Assembly: GCA_021780055.1 (NCBI GenBank)
Contig: JAJXZM010000113.1
Location: 1 to 5,963 of the forward strand
Direction: 5' to 3'
DNA length: 5,963 nt
Source: Acidobacteriota bacterium
Lineage (GTDB): Bacteria; Acidobacteriota; Terriglobia; UBA7540
Part shown: positions 1-5,912 of the stretch, one piece after another
How positions within the stretch are numbered: position 1 is the stretch's first letter
How the letters are laid out: the number at the start of each line of letters is the position of its first letter
Translations under genes and position numbers: made by a program
The notes under the pieces: generated by a model
Told to the model about the DNA's origin: nothing
What the model saw: only the letters and a program-made list of their open reading frames with translations
The model's database searches: none

Positions 1-6
1 ATCCAT
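1..6 (-). CDS. Start of an unidentified gene running off the left edge
   Basis: Only the first two codons (Met-Asp) of this minus-strand gene are in the window. The case rests on the context: the minus strand reads AGGAGG (complement of 16-21), then nine bases, then ATG at 6-4, which is a near-ideal ribosome binding site and spacing. An upstream TATAAG (complement of 74-79) resembles a -10 box, but no good -35 is seen at the right distance. The minus-strand frame is open further upstream to about position 192, with a GTG at 90-88 as a weaker alternative start. The product cannot be identified. The plus strand also has a short open end (2-61), but nothing supports it as coding. Confidence 0.35.
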
Positions 7-15
7 TTTTTTGAC

Positions 16-21
16 CCTCCT
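16..21 (-). promoter_or_regulatory. Ribosome binding site AGGAGG for the left-edge gene
   Basis: The complement of CCTCCT gives a full AGGAGG Shine-Dalgarno, separated by nine bases from the ATG at 6-4. It is one of the two best ribosome-binding-site matches in the window (the other is at 4195-4200), and it decides both the strand and the start of the gene leaving on the left. Confidence 0.45.
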
Positions 22-142
22 GAAGGTTAACGGTGAATTGATGGTGTCTAAGAAGCTATAAGAACGGCGGGGTCTTATATCACGGACCACAATAATGCTA
101 TTTACCCGCCGGGCCAGGATAAAGGCAGGATGTCCCTCATGT

Positions 143-263
143 AGAATTTTAACCGGAATTTCCCCTGAAAGCGCCAGAATTCTTACTGAAATTCAGTGGT
201 GCGGGCAGTTGCAAAAGCGTCAATGCGGGGGCGCCAATTTGCCCTCAGCCGCCAGAATATTCT
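143..263. repeat. Cluster of short AT-rich palindromes in the left intergenic region
   Basis: The region between the left-edge start and the zinc-ribbon gene (22-320) holds no convincing gene. Within it lie AGAATTCT (176-183), the dyad ACTGAA-A-TTCAGT (185-197) and AGAATATTCT (254-263). The first and third are each preceded by the same GCC trinucleotide and differ only by an AT insertion at the centre. Further GAATT half-sites occur at 144-148 and 156-160. They sit 120-260 bases upstream of the minus-strand start at position 6, so they could be operator half-sites for that gene. Short AT palindromes arise by chance, and no known regulator box is recognised. Confidence 0.25.
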
Positions 264-320
264 ACGGATTGAGACAGATGCGAGTTTTGCCCAACCGCCA
301 CGATCCGCAGCCAACGAAGG

Positions 321-842
321 CTAGTAACCCGTTCGCGCCATACGCTGGTATTCCTGTTCAGATTCGCGCGGCAACAGCACCCACAGCGTGTAGATTCCGA
401 GTGCCGTTCCAAAGGGGAAATGTATCAGCGCGATGACTCCCAGGACCAGTGTCAGCATGCGGGCCCACGAGCGATAATTCAACAGACCCCACCCCGCCAG
501 AAAACCTGCTACCGAGGTGGCAAACAGGAAAACCCCAATGACGCCTGCGACGGGCCAGAACAACGCACGCATGGGGAAAGGAATAAAATGCATCGCGAAT
601 CCGCTGCCGAACCACAGCCCGAACGCGGCAACCAGACGCACCACAGAAACCACCAGCCAGAGAATGGCAAGGATTCGAACGTGTTTTTCCACTCTGCTCT
701 GGCCGTATGATACCGGCGCAGGTCTTGTTTCAACCGGAGGCTCCGGCACCGGCGGAGGCGCTGCTGTCACAAATTGCTGGCCGCATTTACTGCAGAAATT
801 CTGACCGGGTATGATGCTTGCCCCACAATTGCTACAATACAT
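321..842 (-). CDS. Zinc-ribbon membrane protein of unknown function
   Basis: A 173-residue protein. The N-terminus is a single zinc ribbon of the CxxC-x10-CxxC type (Cys3, Cys6, Cys17, Cys20; first residues MYCSNCGAS). A proline-rich linker follows (about 25-48), then hydrophobic segments at about 55-78, 93-121 and 128-157; the last contains a His-Phe-Pro-Phe break and may be a re-entrant hairpin or two short helices. The C-tail is polar (RESEQEYQRMARTGY). The zinc ribbon is probably cytoplasmic. The start at 842 is chosen because the ribbon begins there and AGAGGG lies eight bases upstream; the same frame is open further upstream to an ATG at 1175, but that extension overlaps the divergent MutS-like gene and has no family-like sequence. 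Such proteins are common, mostly uncharacterised, and often annotated only as zinc-ribbon domain proteins; no enzymatic motif is visible. It is divergent from the MutS-like gene across 130 bases. Confidence 0.85.
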   Translation of the reverse strand: MYCSNCGASIIPGQNFCSKCGQQFVTAAPPPVPEPPVETRPAPVSYGQSRVEKHVRILAILWLVVSVVRLVAAFGLWFGSGFAMHFIPFPMRALFWPVAGVIGVFLFATSVAGFLAGWGLLNYRSWARMLTLVLGVIALIHFPFGTALGIYTLWVLLPRESEQEYQRMARTGY

Positions 843-867
843 TTGGATACCCTCTTTCTCTTCCCTT

Positions 868-896
868 TTTACAATGAAATACGCACAAACTTGCAA
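868..896 (-). promoter_or_regulatory. Candidate sigma70-type promoter for the zinc-ribbon gene
   Basis: On the minus strand TTGCAA (896-891) is separated by exactly 17 bases from TGTAAA (873-868); each matches the consensus at four of six positions. Transcription would begin near 861, giving a leader of about 20 bases that contains the AGAGGG ribosome binding site before the ATG at 842. Spacing and position are good; the hexamers are only moderate. Confidence 0.35.
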
Positions 897-946
897 AAAT
901 GTTCCCTGCTCCTGCGGATAGCCTCCGGCGCGAGTGCCGCATGGAG

Positions 947-952
947 TACAAT
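947..952 (+). promoter_or_regulatory. Candidate -10 box (TACAAT) for the MutS-like gene
   Basis: TACAAT matches TATAAT at five of six positions and lies 20 bases before the ATG at 973. No good -35 hexamer is seen 16-18 bases upstream (the region reads GC-rich), so this is a weak or activator-dependent promoter if real. The gene has no clear Shine-Dalgarno, which would fit a very short leader. Confidence 0.25.
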
Positions 953-972
953 CAGACACTTGGTTTTGAACA

Positions 973-2802
973 ATGTTACAAGACCCCAAGTCCGAATATG
1001 GCGCGCGGCTGGAAGCGCTGCAGCAGTCACAGTCAAACCTTGACCGACGGCACAAAATGCTTGGCGGCGTGAATCTGGCGTTCGCCCTGGCGGGTCTCAT
1101 TGTCCTGGGGTGGACTATGGACTCGCACTCCGTCTCTATTCTGTGGGTGCTGGTCCCGGGAGCGGCGCTTGCCATTTCTGCAACTATTCACGCCCGCGTG
1201 CTCCGGGCGCGAAGAAAGGGAGACCGCGCCATCGCTTTTTACCGCCGAAGTCTGGCCAGGCTCGAAGATCGCTGGATGGGCACGGGCGAAACCGGCGAGC
1301 ATATCCTCGGTCCGGCACACCCTTATTCACGCGACCTCGACCTGTTCGGCAAAGGATCGTTGTTTGAACTTCTCTGTACAGCCCGGACCGGGGCCGGCGA
1401 AAAAGCGCTGGCACAATGGCTGCTTTCTCCCGCCACGGTTGAGGAAATCTATGCCCGGCACGCCGCTGTCGCTGATCTGAGGCCAAGGCTGGAACTTCGC
1501 GAAGACCTGGCCGCGCTGGGAGAAGACGTCCGATCCAAAGTGCATCCTGATGTTCTGGCCTCCTGGGCTGAAGCCGCCCCAGTGCTGAAATCCACCCTGG
1601 CTCGCGCAGTGGGATTTGCGCTGGCCGGAGTATGGTTGTTCAGCATGGTGGCATGGTTTGGCTGGGGCTGGTGGGAACTGGCGCTGGCGTCCAGCGCGCT
1701 CAACTTGTTTTTCAATTCACGGTTCAGAGAACGGGTGCAGCTAATCGTTCCGGACCTGGGGGTGCTGGCCAGTTCAGAGGGCCGAAAGCTTCCATCCACG
1801 GAGAACGTGGCGCAAGATCTTGCTGTGCTTGCTGTCGTCCTGGAAAGGCTTGAGCGGGAGAGGTTCTCGGCCCCCAAACTCGTCGAATTGCAGGCCGCCT
1901 TGAAGGTGGAAGGACTGTCTCCGTCGCGTGCCATCGCCCGGCTGGGCCGGCTGGTTGATTACATGGAATCCCGCCGAAATCCTGTCGTCGGAGTTCTCGA
2001 TCCTTTAATCTTCTGGAGCCTTCAGATCGCTTTTGCCATCGACGCCTGGCGCACAAGATACGGGCCGTCGATCCGAGGCTGGCTGGCGGCGGTGGGCGAG
2101 ATGGAGGCCCTTTGCGCGTTGGCTGCTTATGCCTACGAGCACCCGGCGGATACCTTCCCGGAGTTTGTTTCGCAGGAGCAGGGGTTGTTTGAGGCCCAGG
2201 ACTTTGCACACCCTCTGCTGCCCGAAGCGAAGGCCATCCGCAATGACCTGACTATGGGCGGCGACTTGCGGCTGATGATCATCAGCGGTCCCAACATGGC
2301 GGGCAAAAGCACCCTGATCCGGGCAGTGGGAATCAATGCCGTGCTGGCCCAGTGCGGCGCTCCGGTGCGCGCCAAACGCCTGATCATGTCGCCGCTGGCG
2401 GTTGCGGCTTCCATTTGTGTTCTCGATTCGCTCCAGGGCGGCATTTCCCGTTTCTATGCCGAGATCACGCGACTGAAGCTGATCACTGAGTTGACCAAAG
2501 GACCGCGCCCGGTCCTGTTCCTGCTGGATGAATTGCTGAACGGCACTAATTCGCATGATCGCCGGATCGGGGCCGAGGGGCTGGTGAAGAGCCTTGTGGA
2601 GCACGGCGGGATCGGCCTCGTTACCACGCATGATCTGGCTCTGGCGAAGATGGTTGACCATTTAGGCCCGCGGGCAGCAAATTTTCATTTTGAAGATCAT
2701 CTGGAAGACGGCCAACTCCGTTTTGATTACAAGCTGACTCCGGGCGTCGTCCAGACCAGCAACGCGCTCAAATTGATGCGGTCCATAGGCCTCGAAGTTT
2801 AG
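973..2802 (+). CDS. Membrane-anchored MutS-family ATPase (no mismatch-recognition domain)
   Basis: A 609-residue protein. Hydrophobic segments at about 31-48 and 55-73 form an N-terminal hairpin. Residues about 120-175 resemble the start of the MutS core (LDLFGKGSLFELL, then an AQWLLSP and ARHAAVADL pattern). A second hydrophobic pair lies at about 210-248. The C-terminal ATPase is intact: Walker A GPNMAGKST (439-447), a signature-like DSLQGGISRFYAE (485-497), Walker B LFLLDE with Asp519-Glu520, a GTNSHDR segment (524-530) in place of MutS RGTSTYDG, and the TTH motif with His553. The N-terminal Phe-x-Glu mismatch-reading domain of canonical MutS is absent, and the protein is much shorter than E. 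coli MutS (about 850). It is therefore a MutS-related ATPase, probably at the inner membrane, and should not be called a mismatch-repair protein; its substrate is unknown. The ATG at 973 is the first start after an in-frame TGA at 967-969. The Shine-Dalgarno is weak. It is divergent from the zinc-ribbon gene. Confidence 0.9.
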   Translation: MLQDPKSEYGARLEALQQSQSNLDRRHKMLGGVNLAFALAGLIVLGWTMDSHSVSILWVLVPGAALAISATIHARVLRARRKGDRAIAFYRRSLARLEDRWMGTGETGEHILGPAHPYSRDLDLFGKGSLFELLCTARTGAGEKALAQWLLSPATVEEIYARHAAVADLRPRLELREDLAALGEDVRSKVHPDVLASWAEAAPVLKSTLARAVGFALAGVWLFSMVAWFGWGWWELALASSALNLFFNSRFRERVQLIVPDLGVLASSEGRKLPSTENVAQDLAVLAVVLERLERERFSAPKLVELQAALKVEGLSPSRAIARLGRLVDYMESRRNPVVGVLDPLIFWSLQIAFAIDAWRTRYGPSIRGWLAAVGEMEALCALAAYAYEHPADTFPEFVSQEQGLFEAQDFAHPLLPEAKAIRNDLTMGGDLRLMIISGPNMAGKSTLIRAVGINAVLAQCGAPVRAKRLIMSPLAVAASICVLDSLQGGISRFYAEITRLKLITELTKGPRPVLFLLDELLNGTNSHDRRIGAEGLVKSLVEHGGIGLVTTHDLALAKMVDHLGPRAANFHFEDHLEDGQLRFDYKLTPGVVQTSNALKLMRSIGLEV

Positions 2803-2883
2803 TGGCCGCCGTAAATCAATCCTGAGGCAATAGGGTTGCGGCGATTTTCTCCACTGGCGGTTGGTCAAAAAGCAAAGGGCACG

Positions 2884-2906
2884 GCGTTGCGGAAGTCTCC
2901 CAACGC
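2884..2906 (+). promoter_or_regulatory. Stem-loop ahead of the P1 peptidase start
   Basis: GCGTTG (2884-2889) pairs with CAACGC (2901-2906), and inside it GGA (2891-2893) pairs with TCC (2898-2900) around a four-base loop, with one bulged C. This gives nine base pairs in the gap between the MutS-like stop and the GTG at 2932. No T-run follows, so it is not a classical intrinsic terminator; it could be an mRNA stability or processing element. If the peptidase starts at the TTG at 2836, the stem lies inside the coding region. Confidence 0.25.
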
Positions 2907-2931
2907 GATTCTTATTCCCTGGTGGTGCAAC

Positions 2932-4116
2932 GTGTACAAGATATTCATCGTCGTCTTAATTCTCCTTCAAGGTCCCGCGGTGCTTTCGGCCCAACAGGAG
3001 AAGCGCCCACGCGCGCGCGATCTGGGCATCGTGGTGGGTGTTCTGCCGCCAGGCCCGCTTGACGCCATCACCGATGTTGCCGGCGTTGAGGTAGGGCAGA
3101 CCACCATTATTCAAGGCGCGAACATCCGGACCGGCGTCACAGCCATCCTCCCCCATGCCGGCAATATGTTCCGGGAAAAAGTACCGGGGGCGGTATTTGT
3201 GGGCAACGCCTTCGGAAAGCTCATCGGTTCGACGCAGGTGGAGGAACTCGGCGACATCGAGACGCCCATTCTGCTGACCTCCACGCTCAGCACCGGGCGC
3301 GTGGCTGATGACCTTGTCACCTACATGCTGTCACTGCCCGGCAATCAGGATGTGAAATCCATCAACCCGGTCGTCGGCGAAACCAACGACGGCCATCTCA
3401 ATGACATCCAGGCACGCGCCATCACGCCGGAAGACGTCTTCAACGCCATTCGCAACGCCAAGGGCGGACCGGTCGAAGAAGGTGACGTGGGCGCGGGAAC
3501 AGGGACCATGGCTTTCGGATTCAAAGGAGGCATTGGTACGGCCTCGCGGCGACTGCCTGCATCGCTCGGTGGTTACACCGTAGGTGTGCTGGTGCAGAGC
3601 AATTTCGGCGGAATTCTCTGCATCCTGGGCGCTCCGGTCGGCCGCGAGTTGGGGCAGTATTATCTGAAAGACAAGCTGGAGCCGGGCACGCAATCATCGC
3701 TGGGCATGAGAGACACGGCCGACGGCTCCATCATGATGGTGGTGGCCACCAACGCTCCGCTCGGCGCCCGTAATCTTCGGCGGCTCGCAGCCCGCACCAT
3801 GATGGGACTGGCGCGCACGGGAGCGGCAGGATCAAACGGCAGCGGCGATTACGCCATCGCTTTCTCCACAGCGCGCGAGGTTCGCATCCGGCCCACCACG
3901 GGCCTCACGCGGCAGATCACCGTGCTTACCAACGAGGCCATGTCCCCGCTGTTTCTCGCCACTATCGAGGCCACAGAAGAGGCCATTTACAATTCCCTGT
4001 TCAAGGCCACTACAATGACCGGCAACGGGGTCACCGTCAAAGCGCTTCCTATTCCCGCCACGCTTCGAATCCTTCGCAAGTATGGAGTGATTCCCAAAAC
4101 GGCAGCTCTACGGTGA
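2932..4116 (+). CDS. Secreted P1-family (DmpA-like, S58) N-terminal-nucleophile peptidase
   Basis: A 394-residue protein of the DmpA/L-aminopeptidase D-esterase family, whose members are made as one chain that self-cleaves at a Gly-Ser bond to expose an N-terminal serine nucleophile. Seen here: DLGIVVG (30-36) and DAITDVAGVEVGQTTI (44-59), typical of the family start; GETNDGHLND (149-158); AFGFKGGIGTASR (194-206); Asn224 in QSNFGG; the likely cleavage site between Gly265 and Ser266 (ADGSIMM, followed by VVATNAPL); and Ser304 in GSNGSGDYAIAFS. The 129-residue fragment after the cut and the 38-residue distance from Ser266 to Ser304 agree with DmpA (about 125 residues; Ser250 to Ser288). A signal peptide is visible (MYK, then a hydrophobic run to about 18, cleavage near SA-QQ), so it is probably exported, with a substrate I cannot infer. 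The start is uncertain: GTG at 2932 gives a clean signal peptide, whereas TTG at 2836 has a GAGG eight bases upstream and adds 32 basic-rich residues. It follows the MutS-like gene on the same strand. Confidence 0.88.
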   Translation: MYKIFIVVLILLQGPAVLSAQQEKRPRARDLGIVVGVLPPGPLDAITDVAGVEVGQTTIIQGANIRTGVTAILPHAGNMFREKVPGAVFVGNAFGKLIGSTQVEELGDIETPILLTSTLSTGRVADDLVTYMLSLPGNQDVKSINPVVGETNDGHLNDIQARAITPEDVFNAIRNAKGGPVEEGDVGAGTGTMAFGFKGGIGTASRRLPASLGGYTVGVLVQSNFGGILCILGAPVGRELGQYYLKDKLEPGTQSSLGMRDTADGSIMMVVATNAPLGARNLRRLAARTMMGLARTGAAGSNGSGDYAIAFSTAREVRIRPTTGLTRQITVLTNEAMSPLFLATIEATEEAIYNSLFKATTMTGNGVTVKALPIPATLRILRKYGVIPKTAALR

Positions 4117-4194
4117 GGGCGACAGTCTCCTGAAACGTTGCAGGAAGGTCGCGCATCCAAAGTTCTTAATCAGAAATCATTCGCTGAAGCAGTC

Positions 4195-4200
4195 GAGGAG
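4195..4200 (+). promoter_or_regulatory. Ribosome binding site GAGGAG for the OYE-family gene
   Basis: GAGGAG lies five bases before the ATG at 4206. It fixes the start, which also matches the conserved N-terminus (LFDPLTTRSVTLRNRI) of the family. The preceding 78 bases after the peptidase stop show no recognisable terminator or promoter. Confidence 0.6.
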
Positions 4201-4205
4201 AAAAG

Positions 4206-5300
4206 ATGTCGAACCTGTTTGACCCGCTCACCACCCGCAGCGTAACGCTTCGCAACCGAATCGCGGTTTCGCCCATGTGCCAGTATTCCAGCACCGACGG
4301 CTACGCAACGGATTGGCATCTCGTGCACCTGGGCAGCCGGGCCGCAGGCGGAGCCGCGCTCGTGATGACAGAGGCCACCGCCGTGCTTCCGGAAGGCCGG
4401 ATCAGCCCCGAGGATTTGGGTATCTGGGGCGACGGCCACATTGATATGCTGTCACGCATTGTTGGCTTTATTCATCAACAGGGCGCGCTTGCCGGCATCC
4501 AGTTGGCGCATGCCGGCCGTAAAGCCAGCACCTATACGCCGTGGCGGGGCGAGGGCGAAGTGCCGGTAAGTGAAGGCGGATGGCAGGTATTCGGCCCCAG
4601 CAGCGAGCCCTTCAGCGAAAATTATCCTAAGCCGCAGCCTCTGACACTGGGGGGCATTGACGCCATTGCCGAAGCCTTTGCGCAGGCCGCCCACCGCGCC
4701 CGCCAGGCCGGTTTCGACATTGTTGAAATCCACGGCGCACACGGATATCTGATCCACGAATTCCTCTCGCCCTTCAGCAACCACCGGCTGGACGAATACG
4801 GCGGCTCGTTCGAGAACCGCACGCGCCTGGCGCTCGACGTGGTGAAGGCCGTCCGCAATTCCTGGCCCGAAAAGCTGCCGCTCTTCCTTCGAATCTCTGC
4901 CACCGACTGGGAAGCGGGCGGTTGGGACCCTGCGCAGTCCGTTGCGCTTGCCCGGCAGGTAAAAACTCTGGGCGTCGACCTCGTGGATTGCTCCTCCGGC
5001 GGCAACCTGCCCCACGCCGCGATTCCCGCGGGCCCAGGTTTCCAGACGCCCTTCGCGGAACGCCTCCGTCGCGAAGCCGGCATTCTGACAGGAACTGTCG
5101 GATTCATCACCGGCCCCGAGCAGGCCGATCACATTATCCGCAGCGGCCAGGCAGACGTGGTGCTTCTTGCACGCGAGATGCTCCGCGATCCCTACTGGCC
5201 CCTGCGTGCCGCGCGCCAATTGGGATACCCAACCACCTGGCCGGTCCAGTACCTGCGCGCCGCTCCCCAGGGCTCAAAGCCACACCGAAAAGAGTGCTGA
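4206..5300 (+). CDS. NADH:flavin oxidoreductase, Old Yellow Enzyme family (YqjM/XenA class)
   Basis: A 364-residue FMN-dependent ene-reductase-type TIM barrel, probably cytosolic, expected to use NAD(P)H to reduce activated C=C bonds in enones, related electrophiles or nitro compounds. Visible motifs: SPMCQYSS with Cys25 and Tyr27, the redox-tuning cysteine and tyrosine of the YqjM/XenA class; HAGRK (102-106); IHGAHGYLIHEFLSP with the substrate-binding pair His176 and His179 plus Tyr181; the FMN-site segment YGGSFENRTR (198-207); LRISATDW (228-235); and the C-terminal phosphate-binding region GFITGPEQAD...ADVVLLAREMLRDPYW (about 299-331). Cys25, Tyr27, His176, His179 and Tyr181 line up with Cys25, Tyr27, His178, His181 and Tyr183 of Pseudomonas xenobiotic reductase A (363 residues), so length and catalytic set are complete. 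The physiological substrate is unknown. It has its own strong ribosome binding site 89 bases after the peptidase and no functional link to its neighbours is evident. Confidence 0.93.
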   Translation: MSNLFDPLTTRSVTLRNRIAVSPMCQYSSTDGYATDWHLVHLGSRAAGGAALVMTEATAVLPEGRISPEDLGIWGDGHIDMLSRIVGFIHQQGALAGIQLAHAGRKASTYTPWRGEGEVPVSEGGWQVFGPSSEPFSENYPKPQPLTLGGIDAIAEAFAQAAHRARQAGFDIVEIHGAHGYLIHEFLSPFSNHRLDEYGGSFENRTRLALDVVKAVRNSWPEKLPLFLRISATDWEAGGWDPAQSVALARQVKTLGVDLVDCSSGGNLPHAAIPAGPGFQTPFAERLRREAGILTGTVGFITGPEQADHIIRSGQADVVLLAREMLRDPYWPLRAARQLGYPTTWPVQYLRAAPQGSKPHRKEC

Positions 5301-5345
5301 CGCTCCCTGCTGACTCCACTACCACAACGAAAGCCGCGAATTTGC

Positions 5346-5369
5346 TTGACATTTGTCGGCTAGTATGAT
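5346..5369 (+). promoter_or_regulatory. TTGACA element with a dyad and TATGAT, possible promoter
   Basis: A perfect TTGACA (5346-5351) is followed by TATGAT (5364-5369), but the 12-base spacing is too short for a normal sigma70 promoter. TTGCTT (5342-5347) would give 16 bases at the cost of a poor -35. The TATGAT sits in a small inverted repeat, GGCTA (5358-5362) and TAGCC (5369-5373). The element lies just upstream of a GC-rich segment with strong helix potential and 41 bases after the OYE-family stop, so a promoter for a non-coding transcript is possible but unproven. Confidence 0.3.
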
Positions 5370-5373
5370 AGCC

Positions 5374-5495
5374 TTCCGGGTGGCGCTAGTTTGATGGGGC
5401 AACGGAGGCACGGGGCCCTCTTCTCCGCCTTGCGGTCCCTGTGGGTGTTCTCACCAAATCCGCGGCGTCAGCAAGGCGAACGGTGCACCACAAAG
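5374..5495 (+). ncRNA. Candidate structured RNA with two alternative helices
   Basis: No convincing protein is encoded here; the only plus-strand frame (ATG at 5394, 46 codons to 5534) has no ribosome binding site. CGCCTTGC (5426-5433) is an exact eight-base complement of GCAAGGCG (5471-5478), enclosing GGTG-TTCT-CACC (5444-5455). Competing with it, GCAA-CGGAG (5399-5407) can pair with CTCCG-cc-TTGC (5423-5433). GTGGCGC (5380-5386) can close the whole with GCACCAC (5485-5491), one mismatch. The closing helix, AATCCGC and CGAAC segments faintly recall the Alu domain of large bacterial SRP RNA, but the diagnostic GGAAGNAGCAG loop is absent. 6S RNA or an acidobacterial RNA motif are other options. 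Identity unknown; no T-rich intrinsic terminator directly follows. Confidence 0.3.
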
Positions 5496-5556
5496 AGCAG
5501 TCGCTTCTTATCCGCTTTTAGAGCGAAAAAATAAAAAAGAATACCTTTTTTAAAAA

Positions 5557-5714
5557 ACGAAGCTGGGAAGTTATTGAAAACACAGCATTGAGCCTGAAAA
5601 ACGAACCGGAACGAACCTGAAAACGAAGCTGGGAAGTTGTTGAAAACAAGTACCTGTGGAAAAAACGAACCGAAAACGAACCTAAAAACGAAGCGGGCCA
5701 TGTTGTTGAAAACA
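5557..5714 (+). repeat. A-rich tandem repeat array, period 65-66 bp
   Basis: Two full units (5557-5622, 5623-5687) and a third, partial one (from 5688). Each starts with ACGAAGCTGGGAAGTT, then (A/G)TTGAAAACA; units 1 and 2 differ at one of the first 26 bases, and unit 3 varies more (ACGAAGCGGGCCATGTTGTTG). Units 1 and 2 end in two ACGAACC motifs embedded in A-runs. ACGAA occurs at 5557, 5601, 5611, 5623, 5665, 5676 and 5688, often 10-12 bases apart, which puts A-tracts in helical phase and could bend the DNA. Units 2 and 3 contain TTGTT-GAA-AACAA dyads. The A-rich zone already starts at about 5526. The phenylalanine-rich minus-strand frames through it are by-products of the repeat. Role unknown. 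Confidence 0.75.
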
Positions 5715-5894
5715 ATAGATAGCTAAAAAGTGAACTGCGCAAGCGGAGCGTCAATTCCGGGCTGGTCGGGGATAGCTTTTCTCCTCTCCCTTCGCCCGCG
5801 TTACGGCGGACATTCTTGAATCCCAGGATTTGAGGCGTCCTGCCCCGCCGGCAACCGTACTTGTCAGACATTCGGCTTTCTGAGGTTTGCCAAC
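5715..5894. other. Intergenic stretch before ruvC without recognisable features
   Basis: Base composition returns to GC-rich after the repeat array. A short hairpin AATCC-CA-GGATT (5819-5830) is seen, and TTGTCA (5861-5866) resembles a -35 hexamer but has no -10 at the right distance. No open frame with a ribosome binding site and family-like sequence is found on either strand. Confidence 0.4.
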
Positions 5895-5895
5895 G

Positions 5896-5904
5896 TGCTA
5901 CAAT
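5896..5904 (+). promoter_or_regulatory. Extended -10 element (TGCTACAAT) before ruvC
   Basis: TG, one base, then TACAAT (five of six to TATAAT) forms an extended -10. Transcription would begin near 5910-5912, right at the ATG at 5913, implying a leaderless or nearly leaderless ruvC mRNA. No good -35 lies 16-18 bases upstream, which extended -10 promoters can tolerate. The alternative is that this stretch is coding, from the GTG at 5895. Confidence 0.3.
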
Positions 5905-5912
5905 TTCAGCGC

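Noticed and set aside
2..61. Possible plus-strand C-terminus (ending VNGELMVSKKL, stop at 59-61)
   Set aside because: Twenty codons without recognisable sequence; the overlapping minus-strand AGGAGG plus ATG argues for a gene leaving in the other direction.
95..436. Plus-strand frame of 113 codons
   Set aside because: No ribosome binding site, no family-like sequence, and it runs antisense into the C-terminus of the better supported zinc-ribbon gene.
843..1175. N-terminal extension of the zinc-ribbon protein up to an ATG at 1175
   Set aside because: It overlaps the coding start of the MutS-like gene, has no family-like sequence, and the zinc ribbon with its own ribbon-proximal ribosome binding site starts at 842.
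5380..5396. Sigma54-type promoter (TGGCGC followed by TTGA)
   Set aside because: The -12 GC is missing and the spacing does not fit the -24/-12 arrangement.
5374..5495. SRP (4.5S) RNA gene
   Set aside because: Only loose similarity to Alu-domain motifs; the essential S-domain sequence with GGAAGNAGCAG is not in the window.
5655..5663. DnaA-box match (TTTTCCACA on the minus strand)
   Set aside because: A single nine-base match in an A/T-run region is expected by chance; no cluster of boxes and no dnaA, dnaN or gidA context.
5557..5714. CRISPR-like array: near-identical 26-base repeats about 40 bases apart
   Set aside because: The segments between the 26-base cores are themselves similar (both end in the two ACGAACC motifs), so the structure is a 65-66 bp tandem repeat rather than repeats with unique spacers. 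No cas genes are nearby.
5468..5871. Minus-strand frames encoding Phe-rich proteins through the repeat array
   Set aside because: The protein repeats (FNNFPASF, FRFVF) simply mirror the DNA repeats, there is no ribosome binding site, and the 65-base unit breaks the reading-frame periodicity.
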